Assembly: GCF_000003855.2 (NCBI RefSeq) | Contig: NW_003101671.1 | Span: 10,361 to 74,360, forward strand | Reading direction: 5' to 3' | Source: Blastomyces gilchristii SLH14081 | Taxonomy: Eukaryota; Ascomycota; Eurotiomycetes; Onygenales; Ajellomycetaceae | DNA length: 64,000 bases | Shown here: positions 10,850-22,959 of the stretch, one piece after another | How the letters are laid out: each line of letters begins with the position of its first letter | How positions within the stretch are numbered: the stretch's first letter is position 1 | The notes under the pieces: generated by a model | Database searches by the model: none | What the model was told of the DNA's origin: nothing | Seen by the model: only the letters and a program-made list of their open reading frames with translations | Made by a program: the position numbers and the translations under genes

Positions 10850-11071
10850 GTATTCGCTTATGACAGCGGCTAGGCTCGCCGAAAACGCCAGCGGAACTGA
10901 GATTTATTCTCGTATAAGTGGGGGTGTCGGGGACTCGGGGCAGGCAAAAGCCTCTTCCGCGTGGTGGCATGAGCAGGAATTCATTATCCGAGGCACCATT
11001 TCATTGAAAATTGAAAATTTATATCTGTAGACAATACTACAGACATTCATCTCAAAAGTTCTTTCTTATAT
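10850..11071. other. Upstream intergenic DNA at the island edge
   Basis: GC-rich to about 10980, then turning AT-rich. A small hairpin CTGTAG/CTACAG lies at 11024-11041. No gene is seen. The stretch ends where the LTR fragment of element E starts. Confidence 0.5.
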
Positions 11072-11250
11072 TGTGGTTCGGAAGAACGTGCGACTGCCGG
11101 ATAATAACGCGGCCGCTTCTGAACATGCTTACGAACATAAAGGGGCCATAGCAGCCACTAATTAATTTAGTATAATGTATATAAGAAGCTGGTGTACACC
11201 TGTAATTGTATGCTGACTCACACAACCTTTGAATTATATCTGATAGTATG
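11072..11250 (+). repeat. 5' LTR fragment of element E
   Basis: About 175 bp match 63514-63680 at low divergence apart from transitions, beginning TGTGGTTCGGAAGAACGTG here and TGTAGTTTAGAAGAATGTA there. At 63514 the match is preceded by a purine tract (GAGGGAGAA), the normal position of a polypurine tract beside a 3' LTR, so TG here is read as the LTR start. A shared TATATAAGAAGCTGG may be the LTR promoter. The outer 80 bp keep CG and GG pairs that are lost in the other copy. The superfamily is unknown. Confidence 0.6.
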
Positions 11251-11435
11251 TCTAAAAACCAGTGAGAAGTGCAGACTTCTTCAGAATGTGATAATTTCAT
11301 CTACAAAGTAATTCATAGTTATCATGTCAGAGTGGTTCTAAACATCTCAAAAGATAGTGTATAAAGAAGTGATAAGTGAAAGAGCATCTGATTGATACTG
11401 CTCTACTTGTTGAAGAAAAACTTCATACTCAGATG
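11251..11435 (+). other. Element E leader sequence, unassigned
   Basis: AT-rich, RIP-like DNA between the recognisable LTR part and MITE M2. It is probably the rest of the LTR and the untranslated leader of E. No primer-binding site could be recognised and no frame is open. Confidence 0.35.
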
Positions 11436-11869
11436 TAGACTAGTCACTGAGATAATAAATTTTCATTTAATCTCATTTAATCTGAGCTCATTCATTTCTT
11501 AGTATGAATCTCACTGAGACTAGTAGTTAAAAAAATATGTAAAGTGACTATATATCAGATCTTAAAATAGAATCATAACTTGAAAAAAATGAGAAAATGA
11601 TCTCATTTAATCTTATTTAATTTCATTCTTAGTATAAAGTTACTAGTTTTAAATATTTTAAGGTTTTTTTTAGACTATTTTTAATTTTTTAAAAAGTAAC
11701 ACTTTTTAATAATACTTAAATAAGATTTAAAATCATTTAAAGTAATAAAAATAATTTAAATTGAGAAGTGAAAATTATAATCTTATTTGAAAAATGTAAT
11801 AAGAGTAGATAGTATGTCTCACTGAGATAGTATAAGACTACTATCTAATGTTAAAACTGTGTAATGAGA

Positions 11870-12127
11870 TGTAAGAAATCCCGCTTCTCACAGATTCTTT
11901 ACCTCTATTTCTATCTCTTATGTAATCAATAGAGTTAGCAGCTCTTGACTACATACAACTATATAGAATGAAGTTCAGAAATACTATTTATAACTCAGCT
12001 TAAATACTATTATATATTTAATCTCTACATTTTATCTTTCTACTGTGAATACTTCTAGTAGTTAACTGTATATATTATATCAAGCTGTAAATACCTGAAT
12101 AATTATCTATAAGCACTTATTCTTATA
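11870..12127 (+). repeat. 5' LTR of A1
   Basis: 258 bp. Its outer edge keeps AAATCCCGCTTCTC, where the inner edge of the partner has AAATCTCACTTCTC. Its inner end is strongly mutated compared with the outer end of the right LTR. Confidence 0.93.
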
Positions 12128-12156
12128 TTTTAAGCTCAGTGAGTCAGTAATTACTT

Positions 12157-13330
12157 ATTATAACTAAAAGAACTAGAAATTAATATACTTTAACATCTGT
12201 GAAGTCTACTATAGATACTCAGAAGCAGTTACTTAAATCATGAATAATCTTTATAAAAAAAGTCTTAGAGAACTTATTAATTATTTACAGATTATTATTC
12301 TCTACATTTATAATAGAGAAACTCTCTGAACTTATAAATAAATCAATCTCAGTGAAGAACATTCTTGAGCATTTTCTACAGAATCAAGCTATTTTTCTAT
12401 AAGAAATACTTACTGTCTGTAAACACTCTTAAACTGAGTCTCTAAATATAATCTTCAGAGATATTTATAAACTGAAAAGAAACTTTCTTAAGCTGTGACT
12501 ACTTAAGATTACTTACTGAACTACAATCTATAAAAGCTTTTATAAGTTTGTATTTGAAATTGACTCCCTAGTCTGACTATATAATATAAAAGATAAAGAA
12601 GCTGTTATTTATATAATAATAGATCTCTACTACACTAAAGTCAAGAACTGGTTGAATTATTTAGAAAATAATTATATAAGATCTCACTAATCTGTTCTCA
12701 AGATCTATCTAAAGAATAAGTTGAGAGACTCTGTAAATCAGACAGAGAATATCTAAACTGTAATTATTAATATTAGAAAAAGAGATGAGAAATCTGATAA
12801 AGATTACTTACAGTAGATTATAAAAATATAATATGAATTAGAGTCTGTGAAAACAGAACTCTGAAACAAGACCTGAATAATAATATTTATAAAGAGACTG
12901 AATAAAGATATACAGAATAAGCTTATTAAGTAAGACTCTAAGTTCTTAACTCTGAATAAACTGATAACTCTTATTTATCACTTACAGATCACTGTAAGAG
13001 TCACAGATCTGTAAAGAGTAAATCACTGATCAGCTCTGTAAGAGTTAGAATAATAGAGAACAGATTTACTGAGAAAAGATAATAAGATATAGAGAGATTC
13101 ATATTTAACTACTAAGTAGAGAGAGAGAGCTTTATAAGCTTCTATAAACAGACTATATAATAGAGAAATTAAGAAAAACAGTCTTTACTTTATCTATTCT
13201 AAATCAGAACATCTCTGTACAAACTGTCTGAATAAATCAAAATAGAAATTTAAGAAGTGACAGACAGAGTCAGCAACAGTCTTCTAAAAAGTCTTAAAGC
13301 TAATACCTGAATCTGTTACTTCTTCAATGA
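12157..13330 (+). pseudogene. A1 gag relic
   Basis: The frame includes WLNYLENNYIRSH, KIYLKNKLRDSVNQTEN and DKDYLQ (12640-12830), in the pattern of capsid proteins of fungal gypsy elements. A C-x2-C pair (LCTNCLNKS, near 13215) may be what remains of the zinc knuckle; the histidine and last cysteine are not seen. The A2 copy preserves the likely start codon (rc 50488-50486), which reads ATA here. Gag would build the particle and package RNA. Many stops are present. Confidence 0.6.
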
Positions 13331-13439
13331 AAATATATGATTACAGAGAGAGATTACACTGCAGTACTACTATCTTATCAGTATAAGAAGTATTGATAAA
13401 CTCAGAATCTCAGATCACTGTAGTGTTTCTAAAGCTTAT

Positions 13440-14729
13440 AAAATGAATAAGCTAAGTGATGAAAACTGAGAATCTGCTCTTATAATAAGCAGAGTGTGAG
13501 AACTCAGATCTGAGAGCTGAGAGACTTATAAGAGTGATCTTTGAATTACAAGATCTCTCTGAAATCTGGAGAAGATTTATAGAAACTGTGATTATCACAG
13601 ACATCACAGATAATATATACTTGAAACTTGTATAACTTCAAAGACATAATTCATACATAGCTGTTTATGAGTCAGGTTTATACTTTCAATCAGTGTTAAT
13701 AGACTTACTTATGAAGATAGAATCAGTTAATACTGCAGAGTTGATTAGAGAAAATAAGTCTATCTATATAATAACTTTATAAATGTCTGAGAACTTTATA
13801 ATCATGAAAACTGAGCTTCAGATATCAGAGAAATACTGAGATCTTAGATATTCAGCTCAGTAAAGACAGCTGAGCTTTCTTCTCATTATAAGAAGAATCT
13901 AATAATAGATTTGATAGAAGAGTAGAAATTCTTCTAAGAATCAATCTATAAGCTCTCTCATTATGAGACAGAGATCTTATAAGTCTATGTAAAGAAGAAT
14001 CTGAAGAATGACTTTATCTGATCTTCACAGATCTTCACAGAAGCCTCTGTGATATTTATGAAGAAGAAGAATAAAGATTTCAGATTATGTGTAGACTACT
14101 GTGACCTGAACTTCAAGATAATAAAGAGTCACTATTTTCTATCTCTGATTGAGAATGAAATCAACTGTCTTACAGAAGCTGTTATATTCATATAACTGAA
14201 TATAATTAATATATATACACAGCTGTGAATACAGTCTGAGAATAAATGAAAGACTGTCTTTAGAACTGTACTGAGATTATTTAAATATCTAGTGATATCT
14301 TTTAGTTTGACTAATATCTCTACAGCATTTCAGTCTTTTATTAATAAAATACTTTGTGTATATCTGAATATCTTTGTGATAATATATCTGTATAATGGAA
14401 TAATGTACTCTGTGAAGAAGAAAGAACACACTGAGTATATATAAAGTATGTTAAAGATCTTAGATGAGACAGAACTGTATATTAAGCTTATAAAGTGTAA
14501 CTTCAGTATCTATTGAATTAATTTTCTAGAATATGTAATTATCACAGATAATATTCAGATGAAATCTTCACAGATTGAGACTACTCTATTATAATCAGAG
14601 TTAACTAGTATTCATGAGATTCAGATCTTTCTGAACTTTGTGAATTTCTATAGATATACTGAAGAGTGAAAATAAGAAGAAGTCATTCTATAAATAAAGA
14701 ATGAAAAGATTGTTGAGAAGAAAGAACTG
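13440..14729 (+). pseudogene. A1 protease/reverse transcriptase relic, first part
   Basis: After a spacer that should include the aspartic protease (about 13500-13750, not clearly recognisable), the RT reads KNKDFRLCVDYCDLN (14068-14110), then SHYFLSLIENEINCL, like the gypsy 'DGSLRLCVDYRGLN..YPLPLI' block. The catalytic box has decayed to YLYN near 14390. The frame is cut at 14729 by insertion of B2 and resumes at 28264. Confidence 0.75.
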
Positions 14730-15039
14730 TGTAAGAGACCTACGCCGAATAGATCGGTATTATATTGATAGGTCTTATATAACAAAGAGAAAAACATTAG
14801 AGAAGGAAAAGAAAGAGAAAGTGTGAGAATCAGTGATTAAAGTGAATATTTATATTCATATGTGATAATGTATGCAGTGGAGCTTCGGAGCGGAAGAATC
14901 TACACATGTTCATGGCAGCTGTGAATCAGTGATTGAGAATGAGCAAGAATCAGAGCATACATGTTCAAGAATGAAGCAGTTGAAATCTGTGAAGTGTAAC
15001 AGAATAGTCTATATAATTGATCAGGCACAGCTCATCACA
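14730..15039 (-). repeat. 3' LTR of B2
   Basis: 310 bp. The outer start keeps TACGCCGAATAGATCGG; the inner end is heavily mutated (CAGCTCATCACA). Paired with 27954-28263. Confidence 0.92.
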
Positions 15040-15099
15040 TTAGTCTCTTCTTTTCAGAAGCAGTTCTCATCAGTCAAGAGCCTCTGTTTCAGATAATAT

Positions 15100-16330
15100 G
15101 AAACTCAGAGTTCAGGTCAGATAATTATATCTAACTCATTTTACAAGATATTGTCAGCTGCAGCTGCAGAGTCTCTCATTGAGAATATTCTCAATCTCTG
15201 ACTCAAGCTCATTATCTTCTTCTATGATGTCTGATGACTGTTAGTTGAAAGTCAGTTGAGAAGAGAATGAGTCAGTGACAGTGTGATAAAGCAAGCTTGT
15301 GTGCAAGATATCATGAATTTCTGATAATGTGTTAAAACAGTAGTTGTGACTATCTAGAACTTCTATCACTTTATACTTGATATGATAGTAATTCAGTATA
15401 TGAGATGAACATGTGATCTGTATATTCTTAAGATTCAATCCTATCAGATCTTCTATCTTATATTGTTCAGTGAAATCTCAGTGAACATTGATTCAATCTT
15501 CTTAATTCTGTTTAATACTTGTCATGAAGGCTTCTGCTCAATCACAGACATCTCAGAGTTTCATTACTATATTGTTGATAATCTGAATCAGACTGCAGAG
15601 ATTCAGTGTGAAATGTATGATTTCTAAAAGATTCAGTACTTTCATGTGATATTCATGTATGAGAAAGAATGAGCTTATATCTGTTAAAATAATATCTTGA
15701 TCATTGATAGCAACCTCTGCATGTAGAAGAAGATCATGTCAATCATCTTGTAAGTAATTGTAGAACTTACAAAGATAATTCTTCATAGTCTGAATTATTC
15801 ATTCTGACATATCATCAGTCTTGAGATGATAGACAGTTGACAGAGAGTGTGTAATCTTGAGAACTTGACAGATTCTTATTCAGAGAGCACTTATAAATTG
15901 ACAGCTCTTATCTGATACTATAGATCTCAGTAATTCATACATTTAATAGAATAGACTCTGTAGAAAAGCTTCAGTGACTTATTCAGTATTCATTTTATTA
16001 CAAGGTTTTAATATTATATCTTTGCTCAATCAATTCATGATAATCAGAATATTTCTACAACTCTTACTCTCAGAGAGATTGACAGTGAAGTTAATTGTCA
16101 CATCTTATCAGATTCTATTGAGAATATCAAGTGATTTCAGCAGATCTTTTCTACAGTTCTTTCATAAAATGATGAAAGAACAATGATTGCAGTTTCAGAT
16201 GAAGTGTCTGATGCTGTTTAATATCTCAGATCAGTAGAATTCTCAGAAGATCATTCTATACAGTTGTTCACAGCCTGAATAATCAGTTATATATAAATCA
16301 TGTATCTCTTGTATTATCTGAGTGTGTAAG
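15100..16330 (-). pseudogene. B2 integrase and chromodomain relic
   Basis: Minus-strand equivalent of B6 61300-62640. A 65-codon open piece at 15241-15438 contains YKVIEVLDSHNYCFNTLSE and IHDILHTSLL, the linker that in gypsy elements leads from the integrase ('HPVFHVSLLR'-type box) into the chromodomain. The integrase core lies at about 16330-15540. Other frames are interrupted. Confidence 0.7.
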
Positions 16331-16689
16331 AGTTTGAAGTGAGAGACTCAGCATTGTTTACAGAATTGTAGAGTGTTATTATTATTGATTGAATATTCTG
16401 AGATGTCAGTTTTTATACATAGTTCTGAGGAGAATTGAGATGCTTCTTGTTATACTGCTTCAGTGAGTGCTTGAAGAAGTTGATCAGTTTAAGCTGTTAT
16501 ATGTCATAATTCATCTAGTGTAGGTTCAGAAGAAGTTGAGATATCAGTATCAGTATCAGTATCAGTGTCAGTTCAGAGAGGGAGTATTCTAATCAGAGAA
16601 GTATGTATAGTGTTATAAGTTGTTTCATCTTAATCAACTAATATCTTCAGATCTAGAAGCTGATGTTCTTAGTTCATTCAACAGGTGTC

Positions 16690-17960
16690 TGCTACATTGA
16701 AAGGCATATCTTACTCTCATTATGAGAGGGCATCTGTTATCAAGTTCTGACTGCCAGAATAGTAGTGTATTATAAAATGAAAGCAGCTTAATAACTCAGA
16801 CTATTATATCTATTATTTAATAAGTTTACAGATAGTTATGAAGTATTTGAGATTTTTATAATCTATGATTATCTCAAATTCAGAGACACTTCAGAGTTCA
16901 GAGTCTCATTCTTCTAAACAGTGTATTATTATGTGAAGTTTCTTATTATAGATCTCATAATTGCATTCAGTGAGACTCAGTTTCTTAGATATGAAGACAC
17001 ATGATTATAGAATATTTTTATTATTATATTACAATATCACTTCTTCTGTTATATAGTCAGAGAAATCAGTCTTAATAACTGTTTCATGATCAGAATTGAA
17101 TATTATCAGTAGAGAAGTATTAATGAACATCTTCTTCATCTGTATAAATACTGCTTCAGTGTCTGCTGATTATTGAAATACTGAGTCTTTCTTAGTAAGA
17201 TCTGTAAGTGATCTCATAATATCTGAGAAGTTTCATATAAATTGCTGATAGAAGTTAGTGAATTCAATGAAACTTCATATATCTTTCACAGTACATGGAG
17301 CTTTTCATTTAAGAATAACAGAGATCTTCTCAGAATTCATTCAAATCTTCTTATCAGCTTCTATGATGAAATCTAAGTATTTAGTACTCTTAACTTTGAA
17401 ATCACACTTGTTAATATCAATTGATAGTTCTGCTTCTTATAGTTATTGTAATACTCTTTACACATGCTCTTGATACTCTTTTCTGAATTAATCAGTGAAG
17501 ATGAGAATGTCATCTAGATAAGTAAATACAAACTTATCAAGAAAATCTCAGAGTGCTTAGTTGATATACTTCTGAAATATACTGAAAGCATTAGTCAGTT
17601 CAAAGAGTGTGACTATTCATTCAAAGAGATCATAATGTGTTTGAAATACTGTAAGTCATTCATCTTCTTCAGTGATACAAATCTTATGAAATTCAGTGAT
17701 GATATCTAGCTTTGTAAATCATTGAGCTCACTCAATTCATGCTAGAGTTTCATTAATGAGAGATAAGAGATATCAATCTTTCTTTATCAATCTGTGCAGA
17801 TCTCAGTAGTTCACACAGAATCAGAGTTCTTCATCTGACTTCTTTGCAAAGAGAATAGAAGCAGCAGTGAAAGAGTTACTAACACACATAAATTTCTTAT
17901 CTAACAGATCATTGAGTGTCTTCTGAGGAAGAAGAAGTTCATCTTGAGACATATTATAAA
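16690..17960 (-). pseudogene. B2 reverse transcriptase and RNase H relic, with intact YLDD box
   Basis: On the minus strand the catalytic box reads T-Y-L-D-D-I-L at 17523-17503, unlike the mutated boxes of B1, B3 and B6. Upstream toward 17950 is the fingers region and downstream toward 16850 the RNase H. Stops elsewhere still kill the frame. The intact box only shows that mutation missed this spot. Confidence 0.72.
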
Positions 17961-18450
17961 GAAGATCTCACAGTGACTTAAGATTCTTATCATTCTTCTT
18001 TTCTAACTTGATACTGTGATTCACTTCTGAGCCTTGTAAAGAAGATATATTTATAATATTATCTTGTTGAAAGATATCTAGATATTCATGATATTATTGA
18101 GGAAGTTTTATGTGAGAATCTGTTATTATAGTACAGAATAACTTTTCTAGAGCTTTCTTGATATTAATCAGACTGGCAGAATAGATTAATACATAGTTCT
18201 GCTATTAGTAACTTTATCAGTGACTCTGTTGATGATTTTAATGACTTCTTTTTCAGAGTATTTCATAAGTATTGACAGAGATCTGTGTCAGGTTCATAGT
18301 CTTGTGAATATCATTTTCATGAATTCTATCATTATTAGGAAATATTAAACTGCTGTTTCAAGCATTTAATAAGATATCTTATTCAGATAGTCAGACAAGT
18401 TCTAACATCAGATTATAATCAAGATTATCAACTTTATATGCATAGATGTC

Positions 18451-18471
18451 TTATTATTATTATTATTATTC
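18451..18471 (-). repeat. (TAA)n 3' tail of LINE C1
   Basis: About seven ATT units on the plus strand, that is (AAT)n at the 3' end of the minus-strand LINE. Trinucleotide 3' tails are typical of some non-LTR elements. It abuts the 13-bp target duplication. Confidence 0.85.
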
Positions 18472-18821
18472 TTCAATTATATATGTTTACAGTCAGAGAC
18501 TATGACATCTACCGGAGAACTTTTAGTTCCCAGGGTTTTTCCTATATCTGTAAAGTGAACTATTATACATTCATCAATTTCAGATATGCAAAATCAGAAA
18601 ATTCCAGCTCAGAATATAAAAACTGTTCACAAATTGCAGTGTTTTAACATCTTCTGATACTTTGAAATCATTTAACAATATCATGACAAAAGAAAAGAGA
18701 ACACAGTCTTAAAGATAGACATATTAAATAGAATAGAAAGGAATTGAAAGAAAAAGATAAAGTAAAGAGAGACTGTAACAAAACAAATTATTAAAAGATA
18801 GTATATAGCTGTTTTAACAGA

Positions 18822-21800
18822 CTATATCTGATTGATTTCCTTCTCTTCATATTCAGATATTTCTGAATTTAGCCATTTTCTTATAGCTGCTTGAGTTTCT
18901 GATAGAAAGTCTATTAAGTATTTAATTCCTGTCTCAGTTGAGAATAAGAATCTCATATTTAATTGATTTAGATCATACTTCTCTTTCAATCTGACTCTGA
19001 GATTGTTGTATAATGCACAGTGTATTACAATATACTCAGAATTTTCATTTATATTGCAGAATGAGCATTCTATTGAGTCAAATCTATCATCAAATCTTTG
19101 TATGTAAGATTTGAAATAGCCATGTCCTAGTTTCAGCTGTATTATAGATGAGAATATTTTCTTTTTACATTTAATTGAACAAGATTTTCACTTGAGTTTT
19201 GTTTCAAATCTTGAATAATGTACACTCTTCTTTTGTTTCTGCCAGCTTTCATTTCACTTGTCTAAACAAGATTCTTTTATTTTTCTCTTTATAAAAGATC
19301 AGGACATAATTTTTTGAATAGATCTGCTTAATTCTGCACTCTTTTTTACAGCTGAATCAGTCAATTCATTATCATGAATATTCATATGAGCAGGAACTCA
19401 GTGTAGATGAATTATTAGCTTTGATATTCTTCTCTTTTGAATTTTCAAAACAGAGGTTAAGATCAGTTCAAGAATTATTTAATCATTATGAATCTGACTA
19501 TTTCTAAGTCTTTTTAAAGCAGCTTGACTATCAGAGAATATCTATATCTCTTTCAAACTATTTTCTCTTTTATAAGATTTTATTTCAATGAGTTTGAAAG
19601 CTTTCACTATTACAAATAGTTCAGCATCAAAGACTTCAGATTCACAGTCTAAATTTCAGAAATCTGAGATAAAATTGATATTATCTTCAGAATAAGCAAT
19701 GTCTGTATCTAATCTATTCAAATTCTCATTTTTTAAGCCATCTGAATAAATCAGAATAGAGTCTTTTATATTAATTGTAGAAATTCTCTTCAAATGCTGT
19801 TCATATTCTTTCTCTTTAGATAGTTCACTTATTTGTAAATCTATAAGAGATTCAAGCTTTTCTCTTCAGAGAGATAACTTCTCATGATCAACTTTTTCAA
19901 CATTTAAAGAAGAAAATTGATTTTTAATCAGAGAGTATAGTCTGTACAGTTAAGAAAATATTTTCCTTGAAGAATTATTTTCATTTCAATCAAGAAATCT
20001 ATTTCAACCCAGTTCATTTCCAGAGTTAATTGATGAAAATAAAGAAGAGACTCTTTCTCTGATTATATGATTTGAGCTCATCTTTATAACTCTCTGAGCA
20101 TAGTTCATACAGGCCTTTTCAAATCTAATAGTAGAAGAAGAAATTAAAGCTTCAATTTTCATTGCTTTAATAGAAGATGATTTAAATACTCTCAGAATTC
20201 TTCTCAAGACTCTGTTTTACAGACTGTGAAAGAGTTCAGTGAAATTCTCTTGATTATTTCATCAAACTTGATCTTTATAATGAACTACTGATGTAATACA
20301 GGCTATATATAACTATCTCATAGCCTGAAAGAATAGACCTCTCTCTGTATTTGATAGTGTGATTATGTTGTTAATAGTCTTTCTGCCTTGACAGTTCTTT
20401 GTTCAATGTGATATTTAAAATTCAACTTAAAGTTTAATCATACTTCTAATCATTTGACATTTACACTGAGTTTAATCTCTCTATTTAAAAGAGGTAGAGA
20501 TAGTTCTTTCTCATTGAATCTAGAAAAGAAATGAATTAACTCAGTTTTATTCATATTAAATTGAATTTGATTGATATCTACTCTAACAAAGATTTTCTTT
20601 ACAGCTTCTTCAATCACTTTCAAATTCTCTTTGATTGTTTTTAAGCTGTAGACTAGATCAATATTATTCATATAACTCAGAGATCACACTATTCTCATAT
20701 TTCTATTTTTGAATACATATGCAGTGTATATTATAAATAAAATAAGTGAGATTGAAGATTCTTGCAGTACTTCTATTTTTATCTCAGTCTTATCTTATTT
20801 CATTTCATTAAAGAAAAGTTGTATAATTCTTTTAGATATAAAACAGTTAACTCATTTTATTAGAGAAAGTGACAGTTTTAACATCTTCAATATCTGAATT
20901 AACTTTGACTTTGAAACATGATTAAATGCTTCTTTTATATCAATAAAAACTGCAGTTGAGACCAGATCTTCATGCTTTGCTATTTGAATATTATGAATAA
21001 CTGAGAGAACAGTGTCAATTGCAGAACACTGTTTTCTATCTCTCATTTATTCACTGAATAAAAGAGAATTACTGATAGAGCTTATAAAAGATAGTTGAGT
21101 AGCTATTATCTTTTCTAAAATCTTTTCTAGACAGTTCAATAGAGATATTACTCTATATGACTTAGAAATTGAAGTTTTTCTATTAGATTTTATAAGAATA
21201 ACTTCAGTGGCTTCTCTTCAGTATTCAGAATGATATTCATTTTTCAAGAGATTGAAAAAGAGCTCAAAATATTCATTCTTTAAGTAGAAGTATGTATTTT
21301 GAATAATTAAGTGATTAATTGACTCAGGCTCTGCAGCAGTTTTGACTGAACTTGAGAAGACAGCTGACTCTAATTCATCTTGAGTAAGATCAGGCCATTC
21401 CCAGTCATTTTCATTAATATAGTTGAGAAGTGATATATTCTCTTTCTCTTTCTCTGAATCTGATAAGTTTTGAAAGAGAGTTCTTATAAAAGCTTGACAT
21501 TTTTTCTCAAAAGAGTTTGCTGTATATGAGTCATTCTGAAACTCATATTCTAAGAATGAAAGTTTTGCTACACTTCTTATTTTAGTATAATTAAAAGCTT
21601 TAAAAACTTTCTTTTCTTATACTTCTTTAAGAAATTTATTCCAGCAGTCTGTTTTAGCTCTTGTAATATCTGAAAAATATTCATTTCTGACAGCTTTGAA
21701 CTCTTTATCAGAAATTATATCATTCTTTCAATCTCTTCTAGTAGTAGTCAATTGTTTTCTTTTAGATGTGATATTCTCATTTCATCAAGATTTTAAATAC

Positions 21801-22770
21801 TCAGAAGACTTTCTCTTTAAAATATTATCTTTAACACTTGCTAGAATAATAGATGTAATGAGCTTCACTCTATTCTCAAGCATTTCATTTAAGATATCTT
21901 GACCAGGATTTCAATATAGCTCACTCTGTCTTTCAGATTTTAACAGTTTTATGCTTTCTTCAACTGCCTTTCAGTCAGCTTTTTCAAAGTTAAACTAATT
22001 AGAGAGAAGAGAGTTTTCACTCATTTATTCTTCACTCAGTTCAATATTAAATTGAATAATCTTATGACCTGATTCTGATGTCTCATTTAAATCAATAAAT
22101 CAGTTTACAAGTCTTTTTTTCATTAGATTTTATGATATGAAGATTAGATCTATAATACATTTCTGTTTCATGTCTTTTCTAAAGAATGTTTGTTAATGGG
22201 ACTTGTTAACTAAATCTATTAAATGCTTAAAGATTCATTCAATCAGATTATCAGCTCTTACTGCTCTTTTACATTCTGAATTTCATCAGAAATGATGTGT
22301 ATTGAAATTTTCTGCAATTATAGAGTTTCTTGATGAAGTTATGTTCAGAAACTCTCTATTAATTGTTCAGATATTATTATTTTTCTTCAATGACTTTTCA
22401 TTATAGATATTTATAAGCTGTATAGTATTAAACTCATTCTCTTTATCTATAATATCACTCATCAGAATATCAAAGTCAGACATGATATTAAATCTTAGAT
22501 TAAATTAATATCTTGATCTCTTTCTTTCATAGATCACTACTCTTGACTTTATCTCAGACTTTTGAGATATAAAGCAGTAGTAGCTTAAATGAGAAATAAC
22601 ATATTTTTACTCAGCATCAAAATTCAGCTTCTGAAGCAGTATAAAATCAACTTTTTATTTAAATACAATTTGAAGATAAGAATAAATACAATTTGAGTTT
22701 CTATTTATATTATTTTGAATAAATGTGATTTTTGAAGAGTTTTTAAACTTTTTTGATTATTTTTGTTATA
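18822..22770 (-). pseudogene. LINE C1 ORF2 relic: endonuclease, RT, RNase H
   Basis: Reading minus: an endonuclease-like N-part (about 22770-21950); a linker; RT from about 21400 to 20400 with TAVFIDIKEAFNHVS (near 20960-20920), the 'D-x-AFD-x-V' motif, and the catalytic box changed to Y-M-N-N-I-D near 20670; RNase H at about 19770-19330 with YSDGLKNENLN, DAELFVIVKAF, FSDSQAALK and WVPAHMNIHDNELTD, all four acidic or histidine positions readable; then C-S-F-C and H-C (near 19060-19020), the zinc motif after LINE RTs. Stop at 18822. It would nick target DNA and prime reverse transcription there. Many stops: dead. Confidence 0.85.
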
Positions 22771-22959
22771 TATTTATACTAAAAGAGAGTAGAGTAGAAT
22801 CTAATCACTATTATCAGACAGTAGATTATAACTATTCTGAAAAGTAGAAATCTCAACTGCTTGTATTATATCTAGTTTATTATCAGAGTCATTTCTCAAT
22901 TCTCTAATCTTAACAGAAGTTTGAGAATTCAAATTCTATTTACATTTAGCTGAAGAATT

